Part shown: one piece after another, positions 7,817 to 16,228 of the stretch
Layout of the letters: the number at the start of each line of letters is the position of its first letter
Position numbering within the stretch: the first letter of the stretch is position 1
From: Streptoverticillium olivoreticuli subsp. olivoreticuli
GTDB lineage: Bacteria; Actinomycetota; Actinomycetes; Streptomycetales; Streptomycetaceae
DNA: 64,000 nucleotides
Reading direction: 5' to 3'
NCBI RefSeq assembly: GCF_003391135.1
Contig: NZ_CP031455.1
Location: 3,565,001-3,629,000 of the forward strand
Notes under the pieces: model-generated
Told to the model about the DNA's origin: nothing
What the model saw: the letters and a program-made list of their open reading frames with translations, nothing else
Databases searched by the model: none
Program-made: the position numbers and the translations under genes

Positions 7817-7932
7817 CCCAGGCCGACGACACCCCCGCCCGCGGCCTCAAGCCCGGCCCCGAGCAGTGGTGCAAGGCGTGCGACAGCTACGTCAACCCCG
7901 TCACCTACACCTGCCGCTGCAACAACTCCTGA
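7813..7932 (+). CDS. Zinc-ribbon-like microprotein, 39 aa
   Basis: A very short gene beginning with a GTG that overlaps the VRR-NUC stop (GTGA) and ending at a TGA at 7930. It encodes WCKACDSYVN followed by YTCRC, giving a CxxC and a CxC that could bind one zinc ion. Translational coupling and the cysteine pattern are the only support. It may be a partner of the nuclease. Confidence 0.55.
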   Translation: MTQADDTPARGLKPGPEQWCKACDSYVNPVTYTCRCNNS

Positions 7933-7952
7933 CCCCTCACCCGGAGATCACC

Positions 7953-8195
7953 GTGAACGGCACTGCCCGCGACACCACCCCCACCCTCGCCACCGCGCAC
8001 CCGCCGGTGCGCGGGCAGTGCCGCACGTGCCTCCACCGCGCCCTGGCCGGCCAGACGACCACAGAGGATCTGGCCGTGATCGCCCGCCTGGCCAACGTCC
8101 TGTGCGAAGACCTCGCCGACGGCCCCTGGCGCATCGCAGCCGCCATCCGCGGAATCGCCGAAACCTCGCTCCACCACACGAAGAGGAACAGCTGA
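7953..8195 (+). CDS. Hypothetical protein, 80 aa
   Basis: A helical protein with a CRTC motif near the N-terminus (residues 18-21) and a long helix-rich C-terminal half. The GTG at 7953 has GGAGA 7 bases upstream. The stop shares one base with the next ATG (TGATG). Function unknown; part of the phage small-gene run. Confidence 0.6.
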   Translation: MNGTARDTTPTLATAHPPVRGQCRTCLHRALAGQTTTEDLAVIARLANVLCEDLADGPWRIAAAIRGIAETSLHHTKRNS

Positions 8196-8479
8196 TGTAC
8201 GTCCGATTCGAGCCCCTGCCCGCTGAACGCCGTAGCCAGTGGGCCCACGACGTAGCAGACATGCTCCGGCAGCGCACGGGCGAATGGGCATGCATCGCCG
8301 ACAACGAAAACCCCAACCGCGCCAGCAACCTCGCACACCGCATCCGCAGCGGCCAGGTGGCCGCCTTCCGCCCTGCCGGAGTCTTCGAGGCCAGGTCCCG
8401 CACCGTCGAAGACGGCACCGCCTGCGTGTACGCCCGCCACATCGGCGGCCCGCGCACGGCAGCAGCCGACGCCGACTGA
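8195..8479 (+). CDS. Hypothetical protein, 94 aa
   Basis: Unrecognised; the sequence (ERRSQWAHDVADMLRQRTGEW ... SNLAHRIRSGQ ... AFRPAGVFEARSR) has the look of a small alpha/beta actinophage protein family. An AAGAGGA ribosome-binding site lies in the end of the previous gene. Coupled start by one-base overlap. Confidence 0.6.
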   Translation: MYVRFEPLPAERRSQWAHDVADMLRQRTGEWACIADNENPNRASNLAHRIRSGQVAAFRPAGVFEARSRTVEDGTACVYARHIGGPRTAAADAD

Positions 8480-8518
8480 TCACGCGCACCACCAACAGGC
8501 CGCCGACACGGCGGCCCC

Positions 8519-9610
8519 ATGACTTCTCCGGCCGCCCGGCCGACACCATCCCCCTCGGAGCCCATCATCAACAGCACACAGAAGAAGACCCTGGCCGCCG
8601 TCGGCTGCGCGACCCTCATAGCCGCCGCGTCCACCGCCTGCGGCATCACCGGCAGCGCGAACACCGCCGAGGCCAAGGTCAAGAAGGCGTTCTACGCACT
8701 CGGCCAACAGAAGGCCCTGTCCGCGGACGTGCACTTCGACGCGAACGCCGACACGATCTACAACGCCCTTCGCGGCGAAGAAGACTTCGAGCGCCGCGAC
8801 GCCGACATGCTCGCCGAGCTGAAGCTCTCCTACCAGGTGGCCTACGACAAGCCGCTGAAGGACCTCGGCCCCGACGACCAGGACGCCGCGCGCGCCGCGT
8901 TCACGATCAGCCGCGACGACGGCAAGCCCATGGTCGAGGTCCGCTCCATCGGCGGCAAGAAGCTCTTCGCCCGAGCCGACCTGAAGACCCTGGCCGCCAT
9001 GTCCCACGACTCCGACAAGCCGGACTTCGACGCGCTGGCCCGCAAGGCCGAACAGCTGCCGCCGTCCATGGACGGCCTCAAGAACGCGCTACGCGGCGAG
9101 TGGGTCGTCCTCGACACCGACGCCTTCCAGGACAGCCCGTCCACCAGCGACCGTCTGGACGCGAAGACTCAGCAGCAGGTCTTCCGCACCGTCGGCAAGG
9201 CCCTCGGCGACAACGCGAAGTACAAGGGCGCGCCCACCCGTGACGGCGCCGACCACGTGAAGGTCACCGTGCCAGCGAAGAAGGCCGCGAAGGAACTCGC
9301 CGCTGGCCTCAAGCCGCTGGCCGACAAGCTCGGCACGAAGAGCGACAAGCTGTCCCGCGACCTGGACGGCATCCCCGACCAGGACGTCACCGTGGACGTC
9401 GCCATCAAGAACGGCATGGTCTCCGGCCTGACCGTCGACCTCGCCCAGTTCGACAAGAAGATGAAGGGCGAGCTGCCGCTCGTCTTCGACATTCACGCTG
9501 ACGCGCCCACCGTCGAAGCGCCTTCCGGCGCCAAGGAGTTCAACCCCAGGGACATCTTCGGTGCCTACCTGCTCGCCAACCGCAAGGACGGCACGACCGT
9601 GGCCATCTGA
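8519..9610 (+). CDS. Probable lipoprotein, 363 aa
   Basis: Residues about 17-42 form a signal peptide (NSTQKKTLAAVGCATLIAAA then STACG). The STAC is a weak lipobox with Ser at -3. The mature part is Lys/Asp-rich and predicted soluble (LKDLGPDDQDAARAAF, VTVPAKKAAKELAAG), resembling streptomycete surface lipoproteins of the LppX/LprG-like kind only in general design. Starting at the ATG at 8519 leaves 17 extra residues before the signal; a CGGAG site stands 6 bases before an ATC at the start of the signal. A cell-surface role such as superinfection exclusion is possible but not shown. Confidence 0.65.
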   Translation: MTSPAARPTPSPSEPIINSTQKKTLAAVGCATLIAAASTACGITGSANTAEAKVKKAFYALGQQKALSADVHFDANADTIYNALRGEEDFERRDADMLAELKLSYQVAYDKPLKDLGPDDQDAARAAFTISRDDGKPMVEVRSIGGKKLFARADLKTLAAMSHDSDKPDFDALARKAEQLPPSMDGLKNALRGEWVVLDTDAFQDSPSTSDRLDAKTQQQVFRTVGKALGDNAKYKGAPTRDGADHVKVTVPAKKAAKELAAGLKPLADKLGTKSDKLSRDLDGIPDQDVTVDVAIKNGMVSGLTVDLAQFDKKMKGELPLVFDIHADAPTVEAPSGAKEFNPRDIFGAYLLANRKDGTTVAI

Positions 9611-9756
9611 CACCGCCACACCAGAAACCGGCGAACACCGTCCGCCGACCCCGTCCTGTCACCCATGTGAGGCCAGGAGGCCATCGGTAACGGTGGCCAG
9701 CCGGGGACTGCGGGTGCGGATATCCTGACCGCTGTGGATGTCGACGGTGCAGTGGG

Positions 9757-12700
9757 GTGAGCGGGCCTGTGGAGTCCAACACAGAGCTTACCCGGCTAAG
9801 GAAAGAGCGGGACAAACTAGAACAGGACCGCACAGAACGGCAACACCGGCTCAAGAAAGCCAGCATGTCGGTCTATCAGGCGCTCACGAAGTTGGGGCTG
9901 TCCTCGGGGCAGATAGCCCATCAGCTCAAGTGCAGCAACGGCCAGGTGAGGCGGCTGGGATCGGACGGGGATGAAGGTGGCTGGGCTCCACGTTCACTCA
10001 AATTCTATCAGGGGCTCGATTTGTTAACGCGAACGAAGTGCCCGTCCCAGCCGGAGCTCGCTCCCCTCCGCGCCGCCTTCGACCAAGCATGCGATGAATT
10101 CAAGGCCGCAGAGCTGCGGCTACGTTCCGCTGGCGTCGACGAAGACGGCGCCCAGGCCCGCAGGGCGGGTTACGCCGAGGAACTGACGGCCTACCTTCGG
10201 GCGCTCAAGGGCTTTCTGGGCGAAACACACACGTGGATACCGCACAACGATCTTGGCGAAGCGTTCCAGAAACGGGCGGTTAGGGTGTCCAGTGACCCGC
10301 CGTGCAGCCCCGACGACGAGGCACTTTACGTGTCCAGAGCCACGCTATCTCGCGGCAACGTCTCCTGGACCGGAGCGATGCGGGACGTCCCGGTCGCAGT
10401 CGTAGTGGCTGATGCCGGTTACGGCAAGACCTGGCTTCTCCGAGAGCATGGTCGAGAACTGTGCGACAGAGCATCGGAGGCTCTCGCGGCGGGCGTGGAC
10501 CCTGCCGACGTAGAGATCCCGCTTTGGATGCATGCGGGCGACCTCGCCCGCGGGTGGTCGTCTGAAGGCTCTCCCGCTGACGCATTGGTCCGCGCGGGAA
10601 TGCGAGCGGCACGCAACTGCGGTTTCACCGCCTCTTCACGACTTGTGATGTTCATGGCCGGCAGGCTCGCCCCGGACTCGGCCCCGCTCCACGTGCTTGT
10701 CGACGCCTACGACGAGGTCTTCGACGACGACCTACGGTCCTCGGCTCGGCAGGCCCTGTCGTGGGTGCGGACGCTCAGCCGTCGGCACTCCGGGCCCCGG
10801 CTGGTGCTGACCTCCCGGGGTGCCGGCTACACCGATCCGTTCAGAGGTGGAAATGGAGAAGGGCACGCCGCCCGCTACATCGAACCGGGCGTTCTGGACG
10901 TGGAACAGGTCTGGGGACTGTGGAAAGAATGGTTCCGCGCCAGAGGCGAGCCTATCCCCGTGGCACGGCTGGAGGCTGTTCTCGCGCCCGCGTCTCCGAT
11001 GCGCGGCTTCGCGCGTATTCCGCTGATCGCGGCCTTCTGCGCCTGGGTCGCCGAGATTGACACAGTGGCGACCAACCGTACCGGCCTGTACGAGCAGGTC
11101 GTACGCCGCTTCCTCGCCCAGTCGTGGAAGGAGCACGGCGCGGCCCAGCAGGACGGAGGGTTGCGCGCCGCCCTTGACAAGGCGCTGACGGAGCTGGCCT
11201 GGACGATGGCCACAGGCATCCCTGTCTGGCGGGACGCGATCGACATAGCCGAGTGCGAGTCGGAACTCGCCCGCGCCGGGCTCCAGCCGTCGCGCGACCA
11301 CAGCCGCAGCTGGCTGGCTGTCCGGGAGATCGGCGTCCTTGTCCAGGCGGCGGCGCAAAGGTCCGAGCCGCTCGGCGACAGCCCCGTCCTGTGGATCCAC
11401 CGCAGCGTCCACGAGTTCTTGGTTGCCCGCAAACTGGTCACCCTACCGGCGGACTATTTGACCGAGTTGCTCGGTCACCGCGCCTGGATGCAACCGGAGT
11501 GGGGCGAAGTCATACACTTCGCCATCGGGCTGGAGACCGTCGCAGGGGGCACTCGTCCGGTGACTGAGGTACTGCGGTCGCTCGCCCTCGACGGCCGAGA
11601 CGGTCTCGGCTGGTTCGCCACTGCTTTCGCCTCGGCTGGCGCGGGCATGCCCCCCGATTCCACCGCTCGACGGGCAATCGTTGAACGTATATGGACCCTG
11701 CAGCATGCCGGTTTCGTTACACCCGTCCGGCTCGCGAATGTTCTCGCTCTCGTACCCGAGGGATCACCCGAAGAGATCGCCAAGATCCTTCTGGACTCGC
11801 CGCCTACTCTCGAGAAGTGGGAGGCGCTCGCCTGGTGCGGGGAACCAGGCAGGTCTGCCCTCACCGAGGCCATCGAGTCGGCCGCGGGAACGCATGGGGC
11901 AGCGGCCGCACTGTACAAGGTGGATCCCGAGGCCGCCGTCGCGGCAGTACGGCGGCGTCTGGCGAACTTGCTCCCGGTGAGCTGCGACGACGCCACTGTC
12001 CTTCGCGCGCTGGAGAATACGGACGTGGTCCGGCTCGCAGAGCTGTACACCGACCAGCCCGACGCGGTGCATTGGGCAGAGAACCTGGGCTGGACGAAGC
12101 ACCCGATGGCCCGTCAAGTCCTCCTGGATCCGGCGCTTCTTCAGGACCCGAATCCCGCCGTCCGTCAGGCTGCTCTGGCCGGGATCTGGGCCTACGCCGA
12201 CAACGATCTAGACACGGAAGTTTTCGAGATCATCTCAACGGTCGCGCTGGCCCATGAGGACCGGACGATGCGGATCCACGCCCGTGAGTGTCTCCGTATC
12301 GTCGCTCTGAGCGTGCCATGGGTGGAAGAGGCAATTGCCCACGATCTCCCCTCGTTGTTCGACGACGCGACTGAACCTGAGCTGGTCACCCTGGACACCC
12401 TCGCCGCCCGTCTGCGCACAGTCGGACCCGCCACCTTGAAGACCGTCGTGATGCTGGTCGAGGAGCCCCGGCTCATCCAGGGGCCTGTACCGGAGGCGCT
12501 AGCTGAGCTCACCGCCAAAGTGCTCCGCGGCGAGCTGGACGTGGAGATCAGCCACTACGTCGCCGTCATCGAGAGGGCCGAGTTCGCCCAGGCGGCCTGC
12601 GCCTGGCTTAGCGACAAGTCCCTGGACAACGGGGCAAACCTGTCGCGGCTCGCGCTAGGGCTGCTCTTCGCCAACCAGGGTGATCCCGACATCTACGCGG

Positions 12701-12960
12701 CGGTGGTCGACTACACCGGCCGCCATCCGCAGCCACTCCTTGAGGCCGGGCTAAAGGTGGCCGGGCAGGACCCACTCGGGCAAGTCGAGATCCTCCTCGC
12801 GGCATTGTCCTCGTTGGGGCAGGCTGACCAGGCCAAGGTGCAGGTGTGGTCCGACGTGCTGCGTGGACTCCTGCTCAAGGTTCCAGCGACAGCCCGCCGC
12901 AACCTGCTACCACGCTGCGCTGCTGTCACCGAGCATGTCCTGGAACTCACCCATCCGTGA
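9757..12960 (+). CDS. NACHT/STAND-type NTPase, 1067 aa
   Basis: A large multidomain protein. Residues 1-60 are coiled-coil followed by a helix-turn-helix-like segment (SVYQALTKLGLSSGQIAHQL). A NACHT-like NTPase follows: Walker A GYGKT at 221-225, Walker B LVDAYDE around 314-320, and a sensor strand LVLTSRG. A winged-helix/arm region runs to about residue 600 and the C-terminal 450 residues are helical repeats of the HEAT/Armadillo type, the usual ligand sensor. STAND NTPases of this shape act in bacterial anti-phage defence and signalling. No fused effector domain is recognised, so effector activity may lie with neighbours. The GTG start is adopted; a later ATG at 9865 is possible. Confidence 0.8.
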   Translation: MSGPVESNTELTRLRKERDKLEQDRTERQHRLKKASMSVYQALTKLGLSSGQIAHQLKCSNGQVRRLGSDGDEGGWAPRSLKFYQGLDLLTRTKCPSQPELAPLRAAFDQACDEFKAAELRLRSAGVDEDGAQARRAGYAEELTAYLRALKGFLGETHTWIPHNDLGEAFQKRAVRVSSDPPCSPDDEALYVSRATLSRGNVSWTGAMRDVPVAVVVADAGYGKTWLLREHGRELCDRASEALAAGVDPADVEIPLWMHAGDLARGWSSEGSPADALVRAGMRAARNCGFTASSRLVMFMAGRLAPDSAPLHVLVDAYDEVFDDDLRSSARQALSWVRTLSRRHSGPRLVLTSRGAGYTDPFRGGNGEGHAARYIEPGVLDVEQVWGLWKEWFRARGEPIPVARLEAVLAPASPMRGFARIPLIAAFCAWVAEIDTVATNRTGLYEQVVRRFLAQSWKEHGAAQQDGGLRAALDKALTELAWTMATGIPVWRDAIDIAECESELARAGLQPSRDHSRSWLAVREIGVLVQAAAQRSEPLGDSPVLWIHRSVHEFLVARKLVTLPADYLTELLGHRAWMQPEWGEVIHFAIGLETVAGGTRPVTEVLRSLALDGRDGLGWFATAFASAGAGMPPDSTARRAIVERIWTLQHAGFVTPVRLANVLALVPEGSPEEIAKILLDSPPTLEKWEALAWCGEPGRSALTEAIESAAGTHGAAAALYKVDPEAAVAAVRRRLANLLPVSCDDATVLRALENTDVVRLAELYTDQPDAVHWAENLGWTKHPMARQVLLDPALLQDPNPAVRQAALAGIWAYADNDLDTEVFEIISTVALAHEDRTMRIHARECLRIVALSVPWVEEAIAHDLPSLFDDATEPELVTLDTLAARLRTVGPATLKTVVMLVEEPRLIQGPVPEALAELTAKVLRGELDVEISHYVAVIERAEFAQAACAWLSDKSLDNGANLSRLALGLLFANQGDPDIYAAVVDYTGRHPQPLLEAGLKVAGQDPLGQVEILLAALSSLGQADQAKVQVWSDVLRGLLLKVPATARRNLLPRCAAVTEHVLELTHP

Positions 12961-13051
12961 AGCCGTTCCGGGCCGGCGGAACACCCCGGAACACCCGGTG
13001 AGCTGGGATCTCCACTGACGCGGGTCCGCTCGGATCCCTCTCGATCACGGA

Positions 13052-14278
13052 GTGCTCATGCCCGGCTTCCTCCCTAGCAGGCGACAGCGCGTGCTCTCGG
13101 TCTGCGACGAATGGCTCCCTGCCCACGGAGGTCTCAGCGCCCTGAACAGGTCGCTATGCATCGCGCTGGCCAAGGCTGGCTGCGAGGTGTATTGCGTGGT
13201 CCCCGGCGCGTCTCCCGCCGAGCAGGACGACGCCGCAGCCGTCGGTGTGAGGCTCATCATCTCCGCGCCGCTTCCCGGGATGTCCGAACGCCAGGCACTG
13301 ATGCGCAGGCCGTGCCTACCCGCCGGGGTCGTGCCCGACGTGGTGATCGGGCACAGCCGGATCACGGGGCAGATAACCAAGGCACTGGCCGACGATCACT
13401 TCCCGTACACGCGGCGGATCCACTGCGTCCACATGGCCCCGGACGAGATCGAATGGAACGCCGTCGACGAGCGAGGCGACGCAGGCACCCGGGCGGAGGA
13501 GCGCAGTCGGATCGAGCTCGACCTGGCACGGGACGCGGCACTGGTCGTGGCAGTCGGGCCACGACTGCACGACTGGTTGCAGCGCGATCTGCTGGACCTC
13601 AACGATGCCCCGCAGCTGCTGCGGCTCGACCCCGGCTTCGACGGGTCCGAACTCGGAGCGCGGCAGGTGCCGGGCGGACGTCCGCAGATCATGCTGATGG
13701 GTCGCATGAAGGACATCCGGGTGAAGGGAGTCGACCTCGCTGCGCAGGCCGTCGGTCACGCACTCGGGCTAGACCGCCCAGCCGCCGAGTGGGATTTCCT
13801 GGTGCGTGGGGCTGCCGTCGGTACCACCGAGGACCTGCACGCGAAGTTGTTGGGTTGGACCGGCCACCGGGCTGCCAACGTCACGGTTCGTCCCTACACG
13901 ACCGATCACGCTGCGATCCGCCGAGACTTGCTCAGGACGAGCCTGCTCCTCATGCCGTCCCGAGTGGAAGGGTACGGGCTCGTTGGCCAGGAGGCGATTA
14001 TGGCGGGCACGCCTGTCCTGGTTAGTGACCGCAGCGGGCTCGGCGCGTTGCTCCGCGAGGCCCTGCCCCCAGAGCTAGCGCACCGGATCGTCGTGCCCGT
14101 GGACCGGGATGACACGGTGGACGTCCCGGTCTGGGGGCACCGGATCGCAGCCATGCTGCTCGACCGCACGGCCGCATTCGCCACTGCCGCAGCTGTCCGC
14201 GACGTCATGGCGTCCGAGCGGACTTGGGCTGGGGCTACCAGCAGCTTGCTCGATACGCTCTGCTCGGTCGGCGAGTAA
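13052..14278 (+). CDS. GT4-type glycosyltransferase, 408 aa
   Basis: GT-B fold glycosyltransferase. The N-terminal domain has the typical opening LSVCDEWLPAHGGLSALNR, where the GG(L) loop binds the acceptor/donor. The C-terminal domain has MLMGRMKD and the EGYGLVGQEAIMAGTPVLVSD motif that includes the E-x7-E donor-sugar site. The substrate cannot be told from sequence. It follows the NACHT gene by about 90 bases in the same direction, which suggests a functional pair. The alternative ATG at 13058 would remove two residues. Confidence 0.75.
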   Translation: MLMPGFLPSRRQRVLSVCDEWLPAHGGLSALNRSLCIALAKAGCEVYCVVPGASPAEQDDAAAVGVRLIISAPLPGMSERQALMRRPCLPAGVVPDVVIGHSRITGQITKALADDHFPYTRRIHCVHMAPDEIEWNAVDERGDAGTRAEERSRIELDLARDAALVVAVGPRLHDWLQRDLLDLNDAPQLLRLDPGFDGSELGARQVPGGRPQIMLMGRMKDIRVKGVDLAAQAVGHALGLDRPAAEWDFLVRGAAVGTTEDLHAKLLGWTGHRAANVTVRPYTTDHAAIRRDLLRTSLLLMPSRVEGYGLVGQEAIMAGTPVLVSDRSGLGALLREALPPELAHRIVVPVDRDDTVDVPVWGHRIAAMLLDRTAAFATAAAVRDVMASERTWAGATSSLLDTLCSVGE

Positions 14279-14611
14279 GCTGCCAGGGGCCTGGGCTGAG
14301 TCCTTGCTCGCGCTCCCCACCGTGCCACATCGTAGAAGCGCCTCAGCTGCTGCCAGCCGCTCCGGGACGACCGTCACCTCAGGGTCGACAGCGCACGGCT
14401 GAGGTTGCCGCTCGTACCGTCGCCCTTGTGCTGAACGCCTCCGCCCGGGAGGAGCGTAGTGGGGTTCCTCCATAGCCGCCGTGCTACGCGGCCGTAAGCC
14501 CCCCGACCGCCGACACTGTATGCCCAATGGTGATGGCCGCCGCCAAGCTGATCGCCGGTTCGGATTCGACATCGGTCTTCCTGAGCGCGCCAGCCCTCAC
14601 CCGTACGATCG
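14279..14611. other. Intergenic region without a visible gene
   Basis: 333 bases between convergent genes. No ORF with convincing codon composition, no strong hairpin and no repeat was seen. Confidence 0.6.
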
Positions 14612-15325
14612 CTATCGCGTGAAGGCGGCGGCGGATACGTCCTTGGCAAGGACGGCACCCCGGAATCCGTAGATGCCGATCGATTCGACCCGTATGACAA
14701 GACAGAACTGTTCGGTCGTGGCTACCAAGTTGGAGAGTTGACGATAGGAGCGCGTGAGGAAGTACATCGCGGCATGATTGGCGATGGCACTCTGACCGCA
14801 GGTCAGAACGACAGGGCGGCTGGCTCCCGGCGGCGTGAACTTGGCGACGAGGGCGTACTCCTGGTTGTCTCGGTCTCGCAGAAACCTCTCGCCGCCAACG
14901 ACGATGGCCATCGAGTCTCGCCTCGTGCTGAACGGCCGGATAGCCACACCGGGCAGGTTGTGCGCGAGATGACCACCCGAACGGACGTTTGATCCGTTCT
15001 CAGGGCCACCGATACAAAACTCCACGCAGTTATCGTTGCCCTCGCGGAACTCGTCGCTCGACCTCATGGAGACAGCACAGCCGACTTGATGAGCGAGGAC
15101 CGCGGCCTCAATCATGGCCTGCACGTCGTGGTGTTCGGCGCTTCCGGGCAAGTCCCACCGGTTGTTCATGACGATGATGCAGGTTTCGCCTGGCCGTAAG
15201 CCGAAAAACCTTGCGCGGCGTTGGAGTATCCGGGCCGCCTTGCCACGTTGCCAGAGCCAGACCCATCCTCCGCTGAGCACACTGGTGACCAGCCCGATTG
15301 CTATATTCAGGGCCACTTCCGCCAC
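14612..15325 (-). CDS. Membrane-anchored Rossmann-like protein, 237 aa
   Basis: An N-terminal membrane segment (VALNIAIGLVTSVLSGGWVWLW) is followed by a basic stretch and a cytoplasmic alpha/beta domain with RARFFGLRPGETCIIVMNN, HHDVQAMIEAAVLAH and ALVAKFTPPG. I recall this as a widespread but unnamed streptomycete family; the name is not certain. The GTG at 15325 is chosen since GGAGGGG lies about 8 bases upstream; the longer ORF to 15529 has an implausible Arg/Pro-rich head. It converges on the glycosyltransferase. Together with the NACHT protein it could form a sensing and effector set. Confidence 0.65.
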   Translation of the reverse strand: MAEVALNIAIGLVTSVLSGGWVWLWQRGKAARILQRRARFFGLRPGETCIIVMNNRWDLPGSAEHHDVQAMIEAAVLAHQVGCAVSMRSSDEFREGNDNCVEFCIGGPENGSNVRSGGHLAHNLPGVAIRPFSTRRDSMAIVVGGERFLRDRDNQEYALVAKFTPPGASRPVVLTCGQSAIANHAAMYFLTRSYRQLSNLVATTEQFCLVIRVESIGIYGFRGAVLAKDVSAAAFTR

Positions 15326-15541
15326 CGTCGGCCCCCTCCGCCGCAGGCTCGGTACCGCAGTGGCCCGGTTAGCACCGGCGCCACGGGATACCCCTCGCTC
15401 ATGCTTCCAGATGGGTGGCCTGCCAGCCAGGGTGCCTGAGTACCACGCTATCCCTGTGGCCACTCGTTCACCTCTCGGTTTTTGACGCTGCGCCACGCAC
15501 CCCGGTGCCGGTGGTTCGTGCTCGGGCACCTAAGCTCGGAT

Positions 15542-16228
15542 ATGGGCGTGGGGGCTGGAGTCTCCGTGTCGTCTTCTGCTGCCCGTATCCCGGCCTCGCT
15601 GGCGGATCTCGCCGTCCCGGTCGCGGACCTGGCCCTGTATCACCGGAACCCGCGCACCGGTGACATCGCGGCGATCTCCGAGTCCCTGGCGACGAACGGC
15701 CAGTACCGGCCGGTCGTCGTGAACCGCGGCTCCCTCACCGGCCGGCCGAACGAGATCCTTGCGGGCAACCACACGTTCAAGGCCGCGAAGGAGCTTGGGT
15801 GGGGGGAGATCGCGGTCACGTGGCTGGACGTCGACGAGGAGGCGGCGGCGAAGATCGTCATCGTCGACAACCGGTCCTCCGACCTCGCGGGGTACGACAG
15901 CGTGCTCCTGGCGGACATCCTCAGCGAGCTGCCCGACCTGGACGGCACCGGCTACGACCAGGACGCGCTCGACGAGCTGCTGGACAAGGTCGAGCTGCCG
16001 TCGGCTCTGCCGACGGAGACCCAGGACTCCGAGGGGGCCGCGCCCGCCAACGACTACCTCCAGTGGGGGTACATGCAGTGGGGTACCACGCGTGTGCAGG
16101 TCACGGGCGACGAGATCGACCGGATGACGGCGGCGCACAAGGTGTACGTCGAGGCGCACGGCACTGACGGTGGTTTCGGGCACCACATCATGGACGGCAG
16201 CGCGCGAACGGTGGCTGCGGGTGCCTGA
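15542..16228 (+). CDS. ParB-like nuclease-domain protein, 228 aa
   Basis: A ParB/sulfiredoxin-fold N-terminal domain: PVADLALYHRNPRTGDI, then ATNGQYRPVVVN and LAGNHTFKAAKELG, the phage version of the ParB box (GNHT in place of GERR). The acidic C-terminal part has no helix-turn-helix. Such proteins sit upstream of terminases in many actinophages and plausibly nick DNA or modify it with the methyltransferase next door. The ATG at 15542 is preferred over the upstream in-frame start at 15482, whose sequence is not protein-like. Its last eight bases overlap the start of the next gene. Confidence 0.75.
   Translation: MGVGAGVSVSSSAARIPASLADLAVPVADLALYHRNPRTGDIAAISESLATNGQYRPVVVNRGSLTGRPNEILAGNHTFKAAKELGWGEIAVTWLDVDEEAAAKIVIVDNRSSDLAGYDSVLLADILSELPDLDGTGYDQDALDELLDKVELPSALPTETQDSEGAAPANDYLQWGYMQWGTTRVQVTGDEIDRMTAAHKVYVEAHGTDGGFGHHIMDGSARTVAAGA

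Noticed and set aside
15326..15529. Longer N-terminus for the membrane-anchored protein
   Set aside because: The extra 68 residues are Arg/Pro-rich, while the GTG at 15325 has a strong ribosome-binding site right before the membrane segment.
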